Part shown: in pieces, positions 1-8,596 of the stretch
How the letters are laid out: each line of letters opens with the position of its first letter
Numbering within the stretch: the stretch's first letter is position 1
From: an uncultured Lachnospiraceae bacterium
Lineage (GTDB): Bacteria; Bacillota; Clostridia; Lachnospirales; Lachnospiraceae
Direction of reading: 5' to 3'
DNA: 64,000 nucleotides
Assembly (NCBI GenBank): GCA_910578115.1
Contig: CAJTPO010000009.1
Location: 8,040 to 72,039, forward strand
The notes under the pieces: model-generated
Databases searched by the model: none
Told to the model about the DNA's origin: nothing
What the model saw: the letters and a program-made list of their open reading frames with translations, nothing else
Position numbers and translations under genes: made by a program

Positions 1-330
1 CCCCCCCTGCCTGTCTGATCGCTCCGCCTGCTCTGACAGACCCTGCTGCCCGGACTGCGCAGGCTGTCCTGACTGATCCTGCTGCCCGGACTGTCCCTGC
101 TCTTCCGCCTGTCCCTGCTGGCCAAACTGACCTGATTGCTCCGGCTGTTCCTCTGATCCCGCTTCCGCTCTGTCCTGCTCTTCTATATTCTGTTGTAACT
201 GCAAAGCGTCATCCTTCTCTGTGTCCTCAGACCGACTCTGTATATCGTTCCCGCCGCATCCTGCCAGCAGCATGACCACTGCCGCGATTCCCAATGTACT
301 TTTAATGCTCTTTTTGCTCCTGCAATTCAT
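1..330 (-). CDS. Repeat-rich lipoprotein, 3' end beyond window
   Basis: The reading frame opens with ATG at 330 and runs without a stop to the window edge, so the gene is partial. The first residues are basic, followed by a hydrophobic stretch and the lipobox LLAGC with the lipidated cysteine near residue 25, which predicts a membrane-anchored exported lipoprotein. From about residue 60 the chain is low complexity, dominated by Gln, Gly, Ser and Glu in degenerate units such as GQQ, SGQ and EQ. The start lies 2 bp after the stop of the BlaI-type repressor, and GGGAAATAGAA just upstream can serve as ribosome binding site, so the two are probably co-transcribed. No known enzymatic domain is visible. 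A surface linker or stress-responsive lipoprotein is an inference. Confidence 0.75.
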   Translation of the reverse strand, partial: MNCRSKKSIKSTLGIAAVVMLLAGCGGNDIQSRSEDTEKDDALQLQQNIEEQDRAEAGSEEQPEQSGQFGQQGQAEEQGQSGQQDQSGQPAQSGQQGLSEQAERSDRQGG

Positions 331-332
331 TT

Positions 333-713
333 CTATTTCCCGCGTTCCTTTCTTTTCTCGCTGATATAGTCCTCCAGTTCTTTCAGTTCTTCGTCAGAAA
401 GACTGTCGCCGTCATAAAGCGCCGCGATAAAATTTCTGGCGGAATTCCTGTAGATACGCTTCAAAATACTTCTGCTCTCCGCCTGCATGTAACTTTCCCG
501 GTCGATCAAAGCTATGTAGACATTGTTCTTTCCCGATTTCTGCACAGCAAGAAATCCTTTCTCCTGTAATCTTGACAGAAAAGAAAGCACTGTCGTGGGC
601 GAAAGCCTCCTGTCCTGATCCATCTGCGCTTCGATCTCAAACCTTGTCACCGGTTTATCCAAATCCCATATGATCATCATAATTTCCAGTTCTGAATCCG
701 GTAGTCTTTTCAT
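333..713 (-). CDS. BlaI/MecI-family transcriptional repressor
   Basis: A 126-residue protein with the BlaI/MecI layout: an N-terminal winged helix (residues 1-75, beginning LPDSELEIM and containing LSPTTVLSFLSRLQEKGF) and a C-terminal dimerisation region ending in a Glu/Lys-rich helix. Family members repress their own operon and are usually removed by a BlaR1/MecR1 sensor protease. AAGGAGG lies 5 bases before the ATG. The next gene downstream is a lipoprotein, not an obvious M56 sensor, although a sensor could lie beyond the window edge. Two ATTC-N10-GAAT sites upstream, one overlapping the -10 box, fit autorepression. Confidence 0.88.
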   Translation of the reverse strand: MKRLPDSELEIMMIIWDLDKPVTRFEIEAQMDQDRRLSPTTVLSFLSRLQEKGFLAVQKSGKNNVYIALIDRESYMQAESRSILKRIYRNSARNFIAALYDGDSLSDEELKELEDYISEKRKERGK

Positions 714-733
714 TTCCGCCTCCTTTTTTTCTT

Positions 734-791
734 ATTCTGCATTTGCCGAATATCTGTTTTATATTCTACACTTGCCGAATATATGTGTCAA
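734..791 (-). promoter_or_regulatory. Promoter and twin operator of the blaI-like operon
   Basis: On the minus strand TTGACA (791-786) and TAGAAT (768-763) are separated by 17 bp. Two near-identical elements, ATTC-N10-GAAT, lie at 734-751 and 763-780, offset by 29 bp. The inner ten bases are tgcatttgcc and tacacttgcc. One element overlaps the -10 box and the other follows the probable start point, as expected for repression by a dimeric BlaI-type protein. The binding assignment is an inference. Confidence 0.7.
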
Positions 792-819
792 TATATTTAT
801 ACGTTGATCAACATCCTCC

Positions 820-848
820 TTGCTTTCAGCGGAATTTTCGATTAGAAT
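820..848 (+). promoter_or_regulatory. Promoter for the DUF3990 pair
   Basis: TTGCTT (820-825) and TAGAAT (843-848) are separated by 17 bp and face the DUF3990 gene that starts at 894. The promoter is back to back with the blaI-like promoter. Confidence 0.5.
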
Positions 849-893
849 GAGGGAAATACCAGTCCGTAATGTTCAAAAAGAGGTGGCTCATTT

Positions 894-1367
894 ATGATCC
901 TTTATCATGCCAGTAAAGAAATCGTCAAATTTCCAGAAATACGCAAAACAGCCTATACTAAGGATTTTTCATGGGGATTTTATTGCACCAGTTATTTTGA
1001 GCAGGCATTGCGCTGGGCAAATCGTGGCGTGGGAGACCCTGTTATCAATTACTATACCTATGAGCCAGACGATAGTTTATCCGTGTTGAAATTTGACCGC
1101 ATGACAGATGAGTGGCTGGATTTCATTGCCGGATGCAGGAGTGGTGAAACGCATCACTATGATGTTGTGGAAGGCCCAATGGCCAACGATACCATATGGA
1201 ATTACGTGAATGATTTTCTTGCAGGCAGAATAAACCGCAGGCAGTTTTGGGTACTGGCAGAATTCAGATATCCGACCCATCAGATAAGCTTTCATACCTT
1301 ATCGGCATTGAATTGCCTGACCTTTGACAGGAGTGAGATTATTTATGACAGAAAAAGAAAAAAATGA
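894..1367 (+). CDS. DUF3990 family protein, ART-like toxin candidate
   Basis: 157 residues. The N-terminus reads LYHAS followed by an Arg-containing segment and DFSWGFYCTSYFEQALRWA, the hallmark of the DUF3990 family. That family is generally grouped with ADP-ribosyltransferase-like folds (His in LYH, DFG.GFY motif). The biochemical activity of this protein is not known to me. GAGGTGG sits 7 bases before the ATG. The gene overlaps the next one by 23 bases, so the two are translated together. DUF3990 genes often pair with a small DUF3791-type gene in Firmicutes, and the layout resembles a toxin-antitoxin or host-interaction module. A stand-alone regulatory enzyme remains possible. Confidence 0.75.
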   Translation: MILYHASKEIVKFPEIRKTAYTKDFSWGFYCTSYFEQALRWANRGVGDPVINYYTYEPDDSLSVLKFDRMTDEWLDFIAGCRSGETHHYDVVEGPMANDTIWNYVNDFLAGRINRRQFWVLAEFRYPTHQISFHTLSALNCLTFDRSEIIYDRKRKK

Positions 1368-1788
1368 TTATTTTTATGTCTGCTCTCTAATCGAATACAC
1401 AGCACGCCAGACCAAAAACAAACGTCGTGTTATCGTAGAAGCATTAGGAAAAACAGGGATTGAAAAACAGCTTTATGACGCCGAAGTAAATCACTGTCTT
1501 TCCTTCGAGCAGGTAAGCGCTGAACTGATCGCGCAATATAAGATTGCCGACGGCAATTTCGATACGATCACAGACTGCAAATATACCGTTCCAGGTTTTA
1601 TGGACATCGGGAAACTATACAGCATTATGATTGAGGATTGTGCAGAGTCCGGTAAAGAAGTGGATGAATTGATGAAACTCTTTTCTTCTTTTATCAGTGA
1701 CGAAATATCTGATTTCCAAACAGATGTTTATTATCAAAATCCCAGCTATCTGGAATGCTCCTATAGAGCTGGATATTTACTGGATTGA
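1345..1788 (+). CDS. DUF3791-like partner of the DUF3990 protein
   Basis: 147 residues starting at ATG 1345, chosen because AGGAGTGAG lies 8 bases upstream. An in-frame start 21 bases earlier lacks this. Residues 1-65 (YFYVCSLIEYTARQ, then a short helix pair) resemble DUF3791. Residues 75-147 form a second helical segment (DIGKLYSIMIEDC, YYQNPSYLECSYRAGYLL) that I recognise only as recurring in similar Lachnospiraceae proteins. It overlaps the upstream DUF3990 gene by 23 bases. By analogy with toxin-antitoxin pairs it may be the neutralising partner, which is inference only. No catalytic motif is evident. Confidence 0.65.
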   Translation: MTEKEKNDYFYVCSLIEYTARQTKNKRRVIVEALGKTGIEKQLYDAEVNHCLSFEQVSAELIAQYKIADGNFDTITDCKYTVPGFMDIGKLYSIMIEDCAESGKEVDELMKLFSSFISDEISDFQTDVYYQNPSYLECSYRAGYLLD

Positions 1789-1873
1789 AAATTTAAGAAA
1801 AAACTTCACAGACCATCTTCCCGGACTCTATCCTCTGTAAATCCATTAAACCTGCAGCAACGTTTCTGTTTTC

Positions 1874-3172
1874 TTAACTGAAAAACGCCCGCGCAAACCG
1901 CTCCAGCGCCTCCTGGTCCTTCGCCCCCATCATCTCACAGGATGAATGCATGGCCAGCAGGCCCACACCCAGATCCGCCGTCTTCATGGGTAAATGTGAT
2001 GAGATTATGGAGCCAATCGTCCCGCCGCCCCTTGTATTGGAATGCTTCACAAAACGCTGATAAGGAATCTCCTTCTCTTCGCAGAGCGCCATCACTGCGC
2101 CAAGAATCTCCGGATCCCAGGAATAGCTCTGGTTGCTGGCCGTCTTTAACACAAATCCCTGATTTAGTACCGGATAATTGGTAATATCCTGGCTTCCCGG
2201 ATAGTTCGGATGGTAGGCATGGGCAACATCTACAGAAAGCATCATGCCATCTGTGATATCCGCCATGCAGTCTACCGCGCTTTTGCCAAAAGCCTGCCAT
2301 ATTTTCTGGATGATAACGGCCGGCAGCTGGGAATCCGCCCCCTGCTTGCTGAGACTGCCGATCTCCTCATTGTCAAAAAGGCATACCAGATTCACCCGGT
2401 CTGTATTCCCGCTCTCGATCAGGCCATGCACCAGCGCACAGACGGAAGTGATGTCGTCAAGCCGCGGCGCACAGATAAATTCGCCCGTGATGCCCGCCTG
2501 ATAGGGCTGCTCAGTATTGTAGACACACAGGTCATAATCCAGAATGTCCTCCTTCTTAAGATCGAATCTCTCCGCCAGCAGTTCCGTAAATGTAGTCTCC
2601 TTGTTCAGTTCCTCCCCTATAGTGCCCAGCAGCGGCAGAAGATGCTTCTGGTTGTCGATAGGTACACCCTTCTCATTCACTTCCCGGTTCATATGCACTG
2701 CCAGATTCGGCAGATACAGCACCGGCTCCCTGAAATCCACCAGATGGCTTACCGGCCTGTCGTAACGTTCCCCGCGGGTCACCACCCTGCCGGCCAGGGA
2801 GAGCGGCCTGTCAAAGAACGTATTCAGGATCGGTCCGCCGTACACTTCCGTATTTAACTGCATATATCCCTGGGTGAAAATCTCCGGCTTCGGCTTGATC
2901 TTGATCGCCGGGAAATCCGTATGGGCGCCGCCGATGTGGATCCCGTTCGCCAGCTCACACGCGCTGCCGATCGTAAACGCATAGAGCGTCGTGCCAAAGG
3001 GCATACAGAAGTAACGCCCGCCCTTTTCCAACTTCCACGTCTCTTTCAGCGCCAGTTCCTCGAATCCGGCCTCCAAAAGAACCTGCCTGCTGTGGGCGGC
3101 TACATGATAGGCCGATACACCGGCGCTCAGATACGAAAATAAATTTGTGACTTCCTTTGACAGTTGCTGCAT
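1874..3172 (-). CDS. M18 family aspartyl aminopeptidase
   Basis: 432 residues, the usual length for bacterial M18 enzymes. These are cytoplasmic di-zinc exopeptidases that release N-terminal residues (acidic or neutral depending on subgroup). Visible metal and catalytic motifs are GGAHTDFP (His84, Asp86), NEEIGSLSKQGADS near residue 270 with the catalytic Glu pair, DVAHAYHPNYP, SNTRGGGTIG, and the late AMHSSCEM motif with the final zinc-ligand His. GGGAG precedes the ATG at 3172 by 8 bases. The gene is complete and stands alone between accessory genes. It is probably a housekeeping peptide-recycling enzyme. Confidence 0.93.
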   Translation of the reverse strand: MQQLSKEVTNLFSYLSAGVSAYHVAAHSRQVLLEAGFEELALKETWKLEKGGRYFCMPFGTTLYAFTIGSACELANGIHIGGAHTDFPAIKIKPKPEIFTQGYMQLNTEVYGGPILNTFFDRPLSLAGRVVTRGERYDRPVSHLVDFREPVLYLPNLAVHMNREVNEKGVPIDNQKHLLPLLGTIGEELNKETTFTELLAERFDLKKEDILDYDLCVYNTEQPYQAGITGEFICAPRLDDITSVCALVHGLIESGNTDRVNLVCLFDNEEIGSLSKQGADSQLPAVIIQKIWQAFGKSAVDCMADITDGMMLSVDVAHAYHPNYPGSQDITNYPVLNQGFVLKTASNQSYSWDPEILGAVMALCEEKEIPYQRFVKHSNTRGGGTIGSIISSHLPMKTADLGVGLLAMHSSCEMMGAKDQEALERFARAFFS

Positions 3173-3187
3173 TGTATAAACTCCCTT

Positions 3188-3498
3188 CTATTTCATCATT
3201 GCATATTGATTTTCCTGCATTAATTTCTTAAACCAGCTATCGCCCAGTTCTCGATATTGAAATAAAGCCCTTCCATCCTTAAAAGCGGCGATCCTAATAA
3301 ATGAAACTGTATTATCATATATCTGCACTTCATTACAAATCTGTATTGCTTTTATAAATTCCTCCAATCGCCATATTTTTCTCTCAAAATCTCATCATAA
3401 TTTATGCGAACAGTTCCAGTTGCAATCTTTTCATTTAAACGATACAGCGTAGATTTACCCGCACCATTTACACCGGCAAAAATCGTATATTTCTTCAC
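3188..3498 (-). pseudogene. Zeta-toxin-like ATPase, internally deleted
   Basis: A GTG start at 3498, with AAAAAGGAG upstream, opens a frame reading KKYTIFAGVNGAGKSTLYR (Walker A), then INYDEILREKYGDWR, and stops six bases later. The C-terminal part continues in another frame (EEFIKAIQICNEVQIYDN to the stop at 3188), ending with SWFKKLM. Intact zeta-toxin-like phosphotransferases of this type are roughly 190-200 residues. Here the two ends meet at GDWR/EEF with about half of the protein, including the substrate-binding region, deleted and a frameshift at the joint. The upstream partner gene is intact. The toxin is therefore almost certainly inactive. Confidence 0.8.
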
Positions 3499-3500
3499 TG

Positions 3501-3692
3501 CTAGAATACTCCTTTTTTAACAAGTTCCTGCTGCCTTTCTGCTAAAAAGAAATTTGAAATGTGCACTGCAAATCTTCTCTCTTCATCTGTTTTAATTTCT
3601 TCTATCAGCTCACCGGATATAAATCCATTATATTCCTGATCCAATGCTCTGCATTCATCATAGATTTTGTGCAATTTTTCATTAATATCCAT
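3501..3692 (-). CDS. Small partner protein of zeta-like toxin (antitoxin-like)
   Basis: 63 residues from ATG 3692, preferred over an ATG 15 bases upstream because AAGGGA lies 6 bases before it. The protein is helical and charged (KLHKIYDECRALDQEYNGF, then IKTDEERRFAVHISNFFLAERQQELVKKGV). Proteins of this form regularly precede zeta-toxin-like kinases in Clostridia and probably act as antitoxin. That role is inferred from position. It ends 2 bp before the GTG of the broken toxin gene, so the two formed one transcription unit. Confidence 0.6.
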   Translation of the reverse strand: MDINEKLHKIYDECRALDQEYNGFISGELIEEIKTDEERRFAVHISNFFLAERQQELVKKGVF

Positions 3693-3777
3693 AGTGTTTC
3701 CCTTCAAACTATTCTGAATAACCTTTCCTGGTCCATAAGTCTGCTCTTAAATCATTTCATAAATGCGTTCTATTGTT

Positions 3778-4947
3778 CTACTCCATCTTAAGTCCCAGAC
3801 ACTTTGCCCTTTTACAGAAACTTTGATACTGCCTGTCCGTGATAAAATCTGCTCTGGTAATGGAAGCCGTAAAATGAAAATCCACCTTCTCCATCGCTTT
3901 CTTCGCCGCCTGTCTGATCGTCATCTCCCCAAACTGGTAGGGAGCGTCCATATCCCGCATAAAGTCGATATCGAAAGCGTTGTTATGGTCAAACAACGGA
4001 TGACAGCCCAGAATCTCCATCGTCTCCGTGTCATAATAAAATCCCCAGTTCTGCCCGTGCCTGTCACGGTTGCTGATCAGGAAATCCACGATCCACATCT
4101 TGTAAATGCTCTCCCCGTCAATCTCCATCATCCGGGCATCCGCATCAATGCCGTTGACATTGCAGTAAGAGACGAACTCCATCCCGGTCAGGACAGCCTC
4201 CCTCTCCGTCGTCATGCAGGGACACATACACACATACTGATCCTCATCCTGCCCGGCTCCGTAATGCACATGCTCCACATTCATCTTATCCAGAAGGTTG
4301 GAGCACATCACCTCGATCCTGGACTCCGTACTGCCGTTTGCCCCCAGCTTATACAGCCACAGGTTGCCGTCCTCATGCCGCCTCCACGCCTTGGCATAGG
4401 CTCCGTTTGTCGTCAGCTCCGGCGTCACCGGAGATCCCTGAAAGGTCAGGGACTTCCCATGCAGCGCCACCTGCGCGACGATCTCATTGAGCGGATTGCG
4501 CTTCACGTCCACACTGCTCCAGCTGATCTCCCCGTCATCATCGAACTTCAGCCAATACGGATCCAGCACGGAAACCGCCCGACATACCATGGCAATCTTC
4601 ATATGCTGCTCGACCGTCCCGGTCTGTTCAAAGTGGAACAGGTTATAGATCCACTTGGCATTGGCCCGACTAAGCAGCAACACCCGCCCCGTCAGCCAGC
4701 TGACTACCGCCTCCTCATTCTTACGGACGGCAAGTAGGGACTGCGACATATCATAAGCGGTATTAATGGTGTCCGGAGACGGTATCTTCTGCAGTTTTCC
4801 CTTGATCGGATAGGGCAGATATTTTTCATTTAACACTTCATAACACAGCGTATCAAAATCAACCCGCAGGACTGCGGTATCCTTCATCATGATCGTAAAC
4901 GCCTTGATCCCCTCCACAGAAAATCCCTCCACATTCTGCAAATACAT
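3778..4947 (-). CDS. HipA-like Ser/Thr kinase domain protein
   Basis: 389 residues. The C-terminal half carries a HipA/CtkA-type kinase core: LYKLGANGSTESRIEVMCSN (probable ATP-binding Lys and Glu), VDFLISNRDRHGQNWGF (catalytic Asp and Asn in an NRDRH..N motif), and PLFDHNNAF (metal-binding Asp). The N-terminal 170 residues form no domain I recognise. HipA-family kinases phosphorylate host proteins such as aminoacyl-tRNA synthetases and are usually held by a HTH antitoxin. No HTH gene is adjacent here, so this one may be an orphan. The ribosome binding site (AGGAC) is weak. Confidence 0.7.
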   Translation of the reverse strand: MYLQNVEGFSVEGIKAFTIMMKDTAVLRVDFDTLCYEVLNEKYLPYPIKGKLQKIPSPDTINTAYDMSQSLLAVRKNEEAVVSWLTGRVLLLSRANAKWIYNLFHFEQTGTVEQHMKIAMVCRAVSVLDPYWLKFDDDGEISWSSVDVKRNPLNEIVAQVALHGKSLTFQGSPVTPELTTNGAYAKAWRRHEDGNLWLYKLGANGSTESRIEVMCSNLLDKMNVEHVHYGAGQDEDQYVCMCPCMTTEREAVLTGMEFVSYCNVNGIDADARMMEIDGESIYKMWIVDFLISNRDRHGQNWGFYYDTETMEILGCHPLFDHNNAFDIDFMRDMDAPYQFGEMTIRQAAKKAMEKVDFHFTASITRADFITDRQYQSFCKRAKCLGLKME

Positions 4948-4968
4948 TCAAGTCCTAGTATACACAAA

Positions 4969-5007
4969 AAAACTCCAAACCACAACCATACCGTGCCCTG
5001 GAGTTTT
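4969..5007 (-). terminator. Terminator of the GH3/two-component operon
   Basis: On the minus strand the arms AAAACTCCA and TGGAGTTTT form a 9-bp stem followed by a run of T. It lies about 130 bases after the response-regulator stop. A separate perfect stem, GTCATGTAT/ATACATGAC (5040-5048 with 5066-5074), lies between the stop and this terminator. Confidence 0.6.
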
Positions 5008-5137
5008 CCTCGTTCTTAACATGATGCCAGGGTCAAAAGGTCATGTATGACATGCTTGCATGACTATACATGACTTTGGGACCCACAAAAACATGAAAAA
5101 GCAGCCCAATAGGGCGGATTTTGAATGTTTTTAGAAT

Positions 5138-6706
5138 TCAACTCTGCTTCCTGAGCCGTTCCCGGTATTCCATGGGAGACATGCCTTCCATATCCCGAAA
5201 TACTTTGGAAAAATAGGAGAAATTACTGTAGCCAGTCTGCAGCGCCACATTCTTCACCGACATATCGCTCTTAAGCAGCCTTTTCGCCTTTTCCATGCGT
5301 TTCTCCAGCATGTACTGCGCCAGAGAACGCCCTGTCTCCCTTTTAAACGTGCGGGACAGATAGTCCGGACTGACATAGACAAGATCCACCAGATCATTGC
5401 GCGTGATATCCTCGCAGTAATGCTCGTCCACATACTGCAGGACCATGCTCATCAGGGAGGAGGGCTGCTCCAGTCTCTCTTTATGCCAGAAGACCTGTTC
5501 CAGCATAAAATCGCAGTACCGGCACATATCCTGCATGGAGTTACACGCTCTCTGGTAGAGGATTTCCGCCTGTCTGCCCGCAAACGCCTTATGTGCCTGT
5601 ATCCCCGCCCCGCGCAGAAAGGAATAAAACATCTGTGTCACATCCTGCCGGAAGGCCTGCGCTCCCTGCCAGGAAGCACCGCCTGCGACCCTGCACTCCA
5701 CATAACCGTGTATATCCGTCCGCAGCTGCTCCTTCTGCCCTTCCTTCAACAAACTTTCCCAGATGGAGATGTCCGGTGTCTCATAGATATACGGTGCAGG
5801 GCTGTATTCTTCCAGATACCATATCGCTCCGCCGTCTTCCAGTACATTCTCCATCATCTCCCGCATCTTGACAAACTGCCCTGACAGCTCCGCCTCCCGG
5901 CAGATCATGCCGATCGCACAGATTGCCTCAAAATGTATCTTCTCCCGGCAGACTTCCTTCACTTTCTCCATACATTCTTCCACCGCCCCCATATTGGGCG
6001 CCGCTATCCCGCTGAAACGGCAGACCATAAACCATACACCCTCCGGCGTGCCAAAAGCGCTTTCCAGCCGGAAGCAGGTCGTGTCCAGCAGTTCAAACAA
6101 CACGTTTTTCAGCACATATTCAAACATATCCGTTCCCCATAATTCTTCCACCTCGGACAGGGACACCGCTTTCAGAGACGCCAGCGTGAACAGATCCTGC
6201 TCCCCGTACCCCAGCCTGCGCAGCGTCTCTTCTCCCTGCACCGCATTCCCCAGAAGCCTCCTCTGCCAGAAAAGGTCTTTCGCCTCCCTGCTGGTGTCCA
6301 GCCAGTACCGTCTCGCCTGCTCGTCCTGTTTCTCCTTTTCCGCCCGCTCCATGGCAAGCCGTACCGTCCGGCACAGCTGCTTTTCCTCGATCGGCTTTAG
6401 AAGATATTCCATGCTGTCCAGACGGATGGCCTGTCTCGCATAGGAAAAATCCGCGTAATTCGTCAGAAAGATACACTGCACGCTCAGCGCCTCCGCCCGT
6501 ACCCACGACAGCAGGTCAAGGCCCGAACCGCCGGGCATCTCGATATCACAGAGCATGATCTGCACGGAGACGGTCTTAAGAACCTTCTTCGCCTCTGCAA
6601 TGCAGGTGGCAATATAGATCTTCTCGATCTCCGGAACCGTCCGCTCCAGCACTTCCTTTACTTCCTGTAATATCAGATTGTCGTCATCCGTCAGTAAGAT
6701 ATTCAT
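5138..6706 (-). CDS. YesN-like response regulator, receiver plus AraC HTH
   Basis: 522 residues from ATG 6706, one base after the kinase stop (TGAAATG), so translation is coupled. Residues 1-120 are a receiver domain with the acidic pocket DDD near residue 7, phospho-acceptor Asp54 in MLCDIEMPG, and the switch Lys in YLLKPIEE. The middle 300 residues are a variable linker typical of YesN proteins. Residues 420-520 carry two AraC-type helix-turn-helix motifs (NDLVDLVYVSPDYLSRTFKR and VKNVALQTGYSNFSYFSKVF). Such regulators activate nearby sugar ABC-transporter operons. The likely targets are the binding protein/permease/GH3 genes just upstream. Confidence 0.92.
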   Translation of the reverse strand: MNILLTDDDNLILQEVKEVLERTVPEIEKIYIATCIAEAKKVLKTVSVQIMLCDIEMPGGSGLDLLSWVRAEALSVQCIFLTNYADFSYARQAIRLDSMEYLLKPIEEKQLCRTVRLAMERAEKEKQDEQARRYWLDTSREAKDLFWQRRLLGNAVQGEETLRRLGYGEQDLFTLASLKAVSLSEVEELWGTDMFEYVLKNVLFELLDTTCFRLESAFGTPEGVWFMVCRFSGIAAPNMGAVEECMEKVKEVCREKIHFEAICAIGMICREAELSGQFVKMREMMENVLEDGGAIWYLEEYSPAPYIYETPDISIWESLLKEGQKEQLRTDIHGYVECRVAGGASWQGAQAFRQDVTQMFYSFLRGAGIQAHKAFAGRQAEILYQRACNSMQDMCRYCDFMLEQVFWHKERLEQPSSLMSMVLQYVDEHYCEDITRNDLVDLVYVSPDYLSRTFKRETGRSLAQYMLEKRMEKAKRLLKSDMSVKNVALQTGYSNFSYFSKVFRDMEGMSPMEYRERLRKQS

Positions 6707-6707
6707 T

Positions 6708-8456
6708 TCACTCTCCTTGGCCGCTTTCCTGTCCCGTCTCCTGAAACTGCATCGGCACCCGGATCTCCGCCACCGCGCCACCCATGGGACTGTTATAAAA
6801 CCGCACTTTGGCCTGTTCCCCATAGGTGTACTGCAGCCGCGCCCGGATATTTGCAATACCGATATGGCTGCCCTCGCTCTGATCCAGATCCTTCCCCTGT
6901 TCCCAGATCCGGATGTATTCCTCCGGATATCCTCTGCCGTTATCACTGACATTGATACACAGCAAACCGCCCTCCGGCAGCACTTCCACAGTCACGGATA
7001 TTTCCAGGAGCCGTTCCGGCAGTTTGCCGTATTTATAGGAATTCTCCACCAGCGTCTGTATCATCAGCGGCGGCAGCACACAGTCCCTGGCCTTTTCATC
7101 CACATAGATATCCGCCTCCACTTCATCCGGATACCGCAGCTTCATGATCTCGAAGTAATCATTCACATGCTCAATCGATTCCGATACCCTGACCGCATCC
7201 ATACCCGCACTGAACAGATACCGCAGATAACGGATCGATGCCATACACATGCCCTGCGCCTCCGCCACTCTTCCCACCTGCAGAAGACGATGGATCTGGC
7301 TTAGATTGTTCAGGAAAAAATGGGGCTTAAGCTGCAGCTTCATATTATCCATTTCCAGTTTCTGGCGCTGCAGTTTTTCCTCATAAATATCAATCTTCAA
7401 GGCGCCGATCTGATGAACGAACCGCCTGAACTGCTCGTTGATCTGCTCCAGTTCATGGATATCGCTGACCGTCAGTTCACCGTTTTCCGCCTCATGATCC
7501 GCATAATCCAGAAGTCCTTTCACAAACTTCTGCACCGGCGCTATGATCCGGCTTCTCGTGTATACCGTCATCAATACGAATGCCCCCAAAGTGACCATCA
7601 CCATAAAAAGGACGACCGCCTGCAGAATCAGGATCCTCTGAAAACCGCCATACCCCCGCATCACCACCGCTATGGAAATATCAAGCACCGCAGAATCTTC
7701 CTTCACGATCTGTATCCGCCCGGCGGGCCATCTGTGCCAGGCGCCGCCCGCAGCCAGCATCTCTTCATCCAGCCTCCAGGCGTTCGCCGTCTCCTGTCCG
7801 GACAGAATCTCCCCGTCGCCGTGCAGCAGAAGCACCTGATACTCCTCATCCTGGTAGACCTGCCGCAGCGCGTCGATCAGATGATCCGCCGGCACATAGC
7901 AGGCAATCCAGGCGTCGTTGTAACAGTAGGCCCGCAGCATATAATAGACGTCGTCATGAGAAAAGGAGATCCACTGCTGCAGATCCGTCTTCAGTTCTTC
8001 CCGTCCGGTAACCTCCTCGATCACCCGATCCAGAATGCCCCGCTCCTTCTCATCCTGCATATCGACCCATGGTCTCCCCAGTACCTCCCCCGTCTTTTCA
8101 AAATAAAAAAAGGGATGATATACCTCCCGGTTTCCGAAGGAATAGGTGAGCCTGTCGATCAGATTTCCTTTCGCGTAGATCTTTTCCCGTTCACTCCCGT
8201 GCTGCGCTGCCGCCGTGGCATCCGTATTTTCCATCAAAAGGCGTCGCATATCATACCCGGCCCTGTCACACTCCTCATAGACAAGCGACGTGTGCAGGGA
8301 GGTCAGCATCCGCATCTGCTCCGTCGTCTCCTGCCCGATCTTTCTGACGGAAATGCCGCTCACCGCAAGGTCAAGCAGCGCTACGATAAGAAGCGCCGCA
8401 AGCATGGCCCTCTGTCTGGCGGCAAAGCTGTATTCGTGCTGTTTTCTTCTCCGCAA
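6708..8456 (-). CDS. YesM-like sensor histidine kinase
   Basis: I place the start at TTG 8456, giving 582 residues, because GGGGAGG lies 6 bases before it. The open frame extends to another TTG at 8543, and no in-frame ATG occurs before the first membrane segment. Order of parts: transmembrane segment near residues 20-40, extracytoplasmic sensor to about 220, second segment (ILILQAVVLFMVMVTLG), HAMP-like linker, His_kinase motif LKPHFFLNNLSQI with the phospho-acceptor His, and a C-terminal ATPase with NSYKYG and DNGRGYP. It is paired with the YesN-like regulator and probably senses an extracellular oligosaccharide or the loaded binding protein. Confidence 0.88.
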   Translation of the reverse strand: MRRRKQHEYSFAARQRAMLAALLIVALLDLAVSGISVRKIGQETTEQMRMLTSLHTSLVYEECDRAGYDMRRLLMENTDATAAAQHGSEREKIYAKGNLIDRLTYSFGNREVYHPFFYFEKTGEVLGRPWVDMQDEKERGILDRVIEEVTGREELKTDLQQWISFSHDDVYYMLRAYCYNDAWIACYVPADHLIDALRQVYQDEEYQVLLLHGDGEILSGQETANAWRLDEEMLAAGGAWHRWPAGRIQIVKEDSAVLDISIAVVMRGYGGFQRILILQAVVLFMVMVTLGAFVLMTVYTRSRIIAPVQKFVKGLLDYADHEAENGELTVSDIHELEQINEQFRRFVHQIGALKIDIYEEKLQRQKLEMDNMKLQLKPHFFLNNLSQIHRLLQVGRVAEAQGMCMASIRYLRYLFSAGMDAVRVSESIEHVNDYFEIMKLRYPDEVEADIYVDEKARDCVLPPLMIQTLVENSYKYGKLPERLLEISVTVEVLPEGGLLCINVSDNGRGYPEEYIRIWEQGKDLDQSEGSHIGIANIRARLQYTYGEQAKVRFYNSPMGGAVAEIRVPMQFQETGQESGQGE

Positions 8457-8596
8457 GATGTCCCTCCCCGCTCTCTTCGCCTGCCATGCGGCCCGGCGCC
8501 GTTTCACGAACAAAAGTACGCTTCGTGCACCCTCGCTTTCCAATTTCTATGACAAGTGCAGCTTTTGTTCCGCGCGCGTAGCTGCGCATCCGGTTT

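Noticed and set aside
7320..8552. 410-codon open frame on the plus strand
   Set aside because: Antisense to the YesM-like kinase; no domain recognised.
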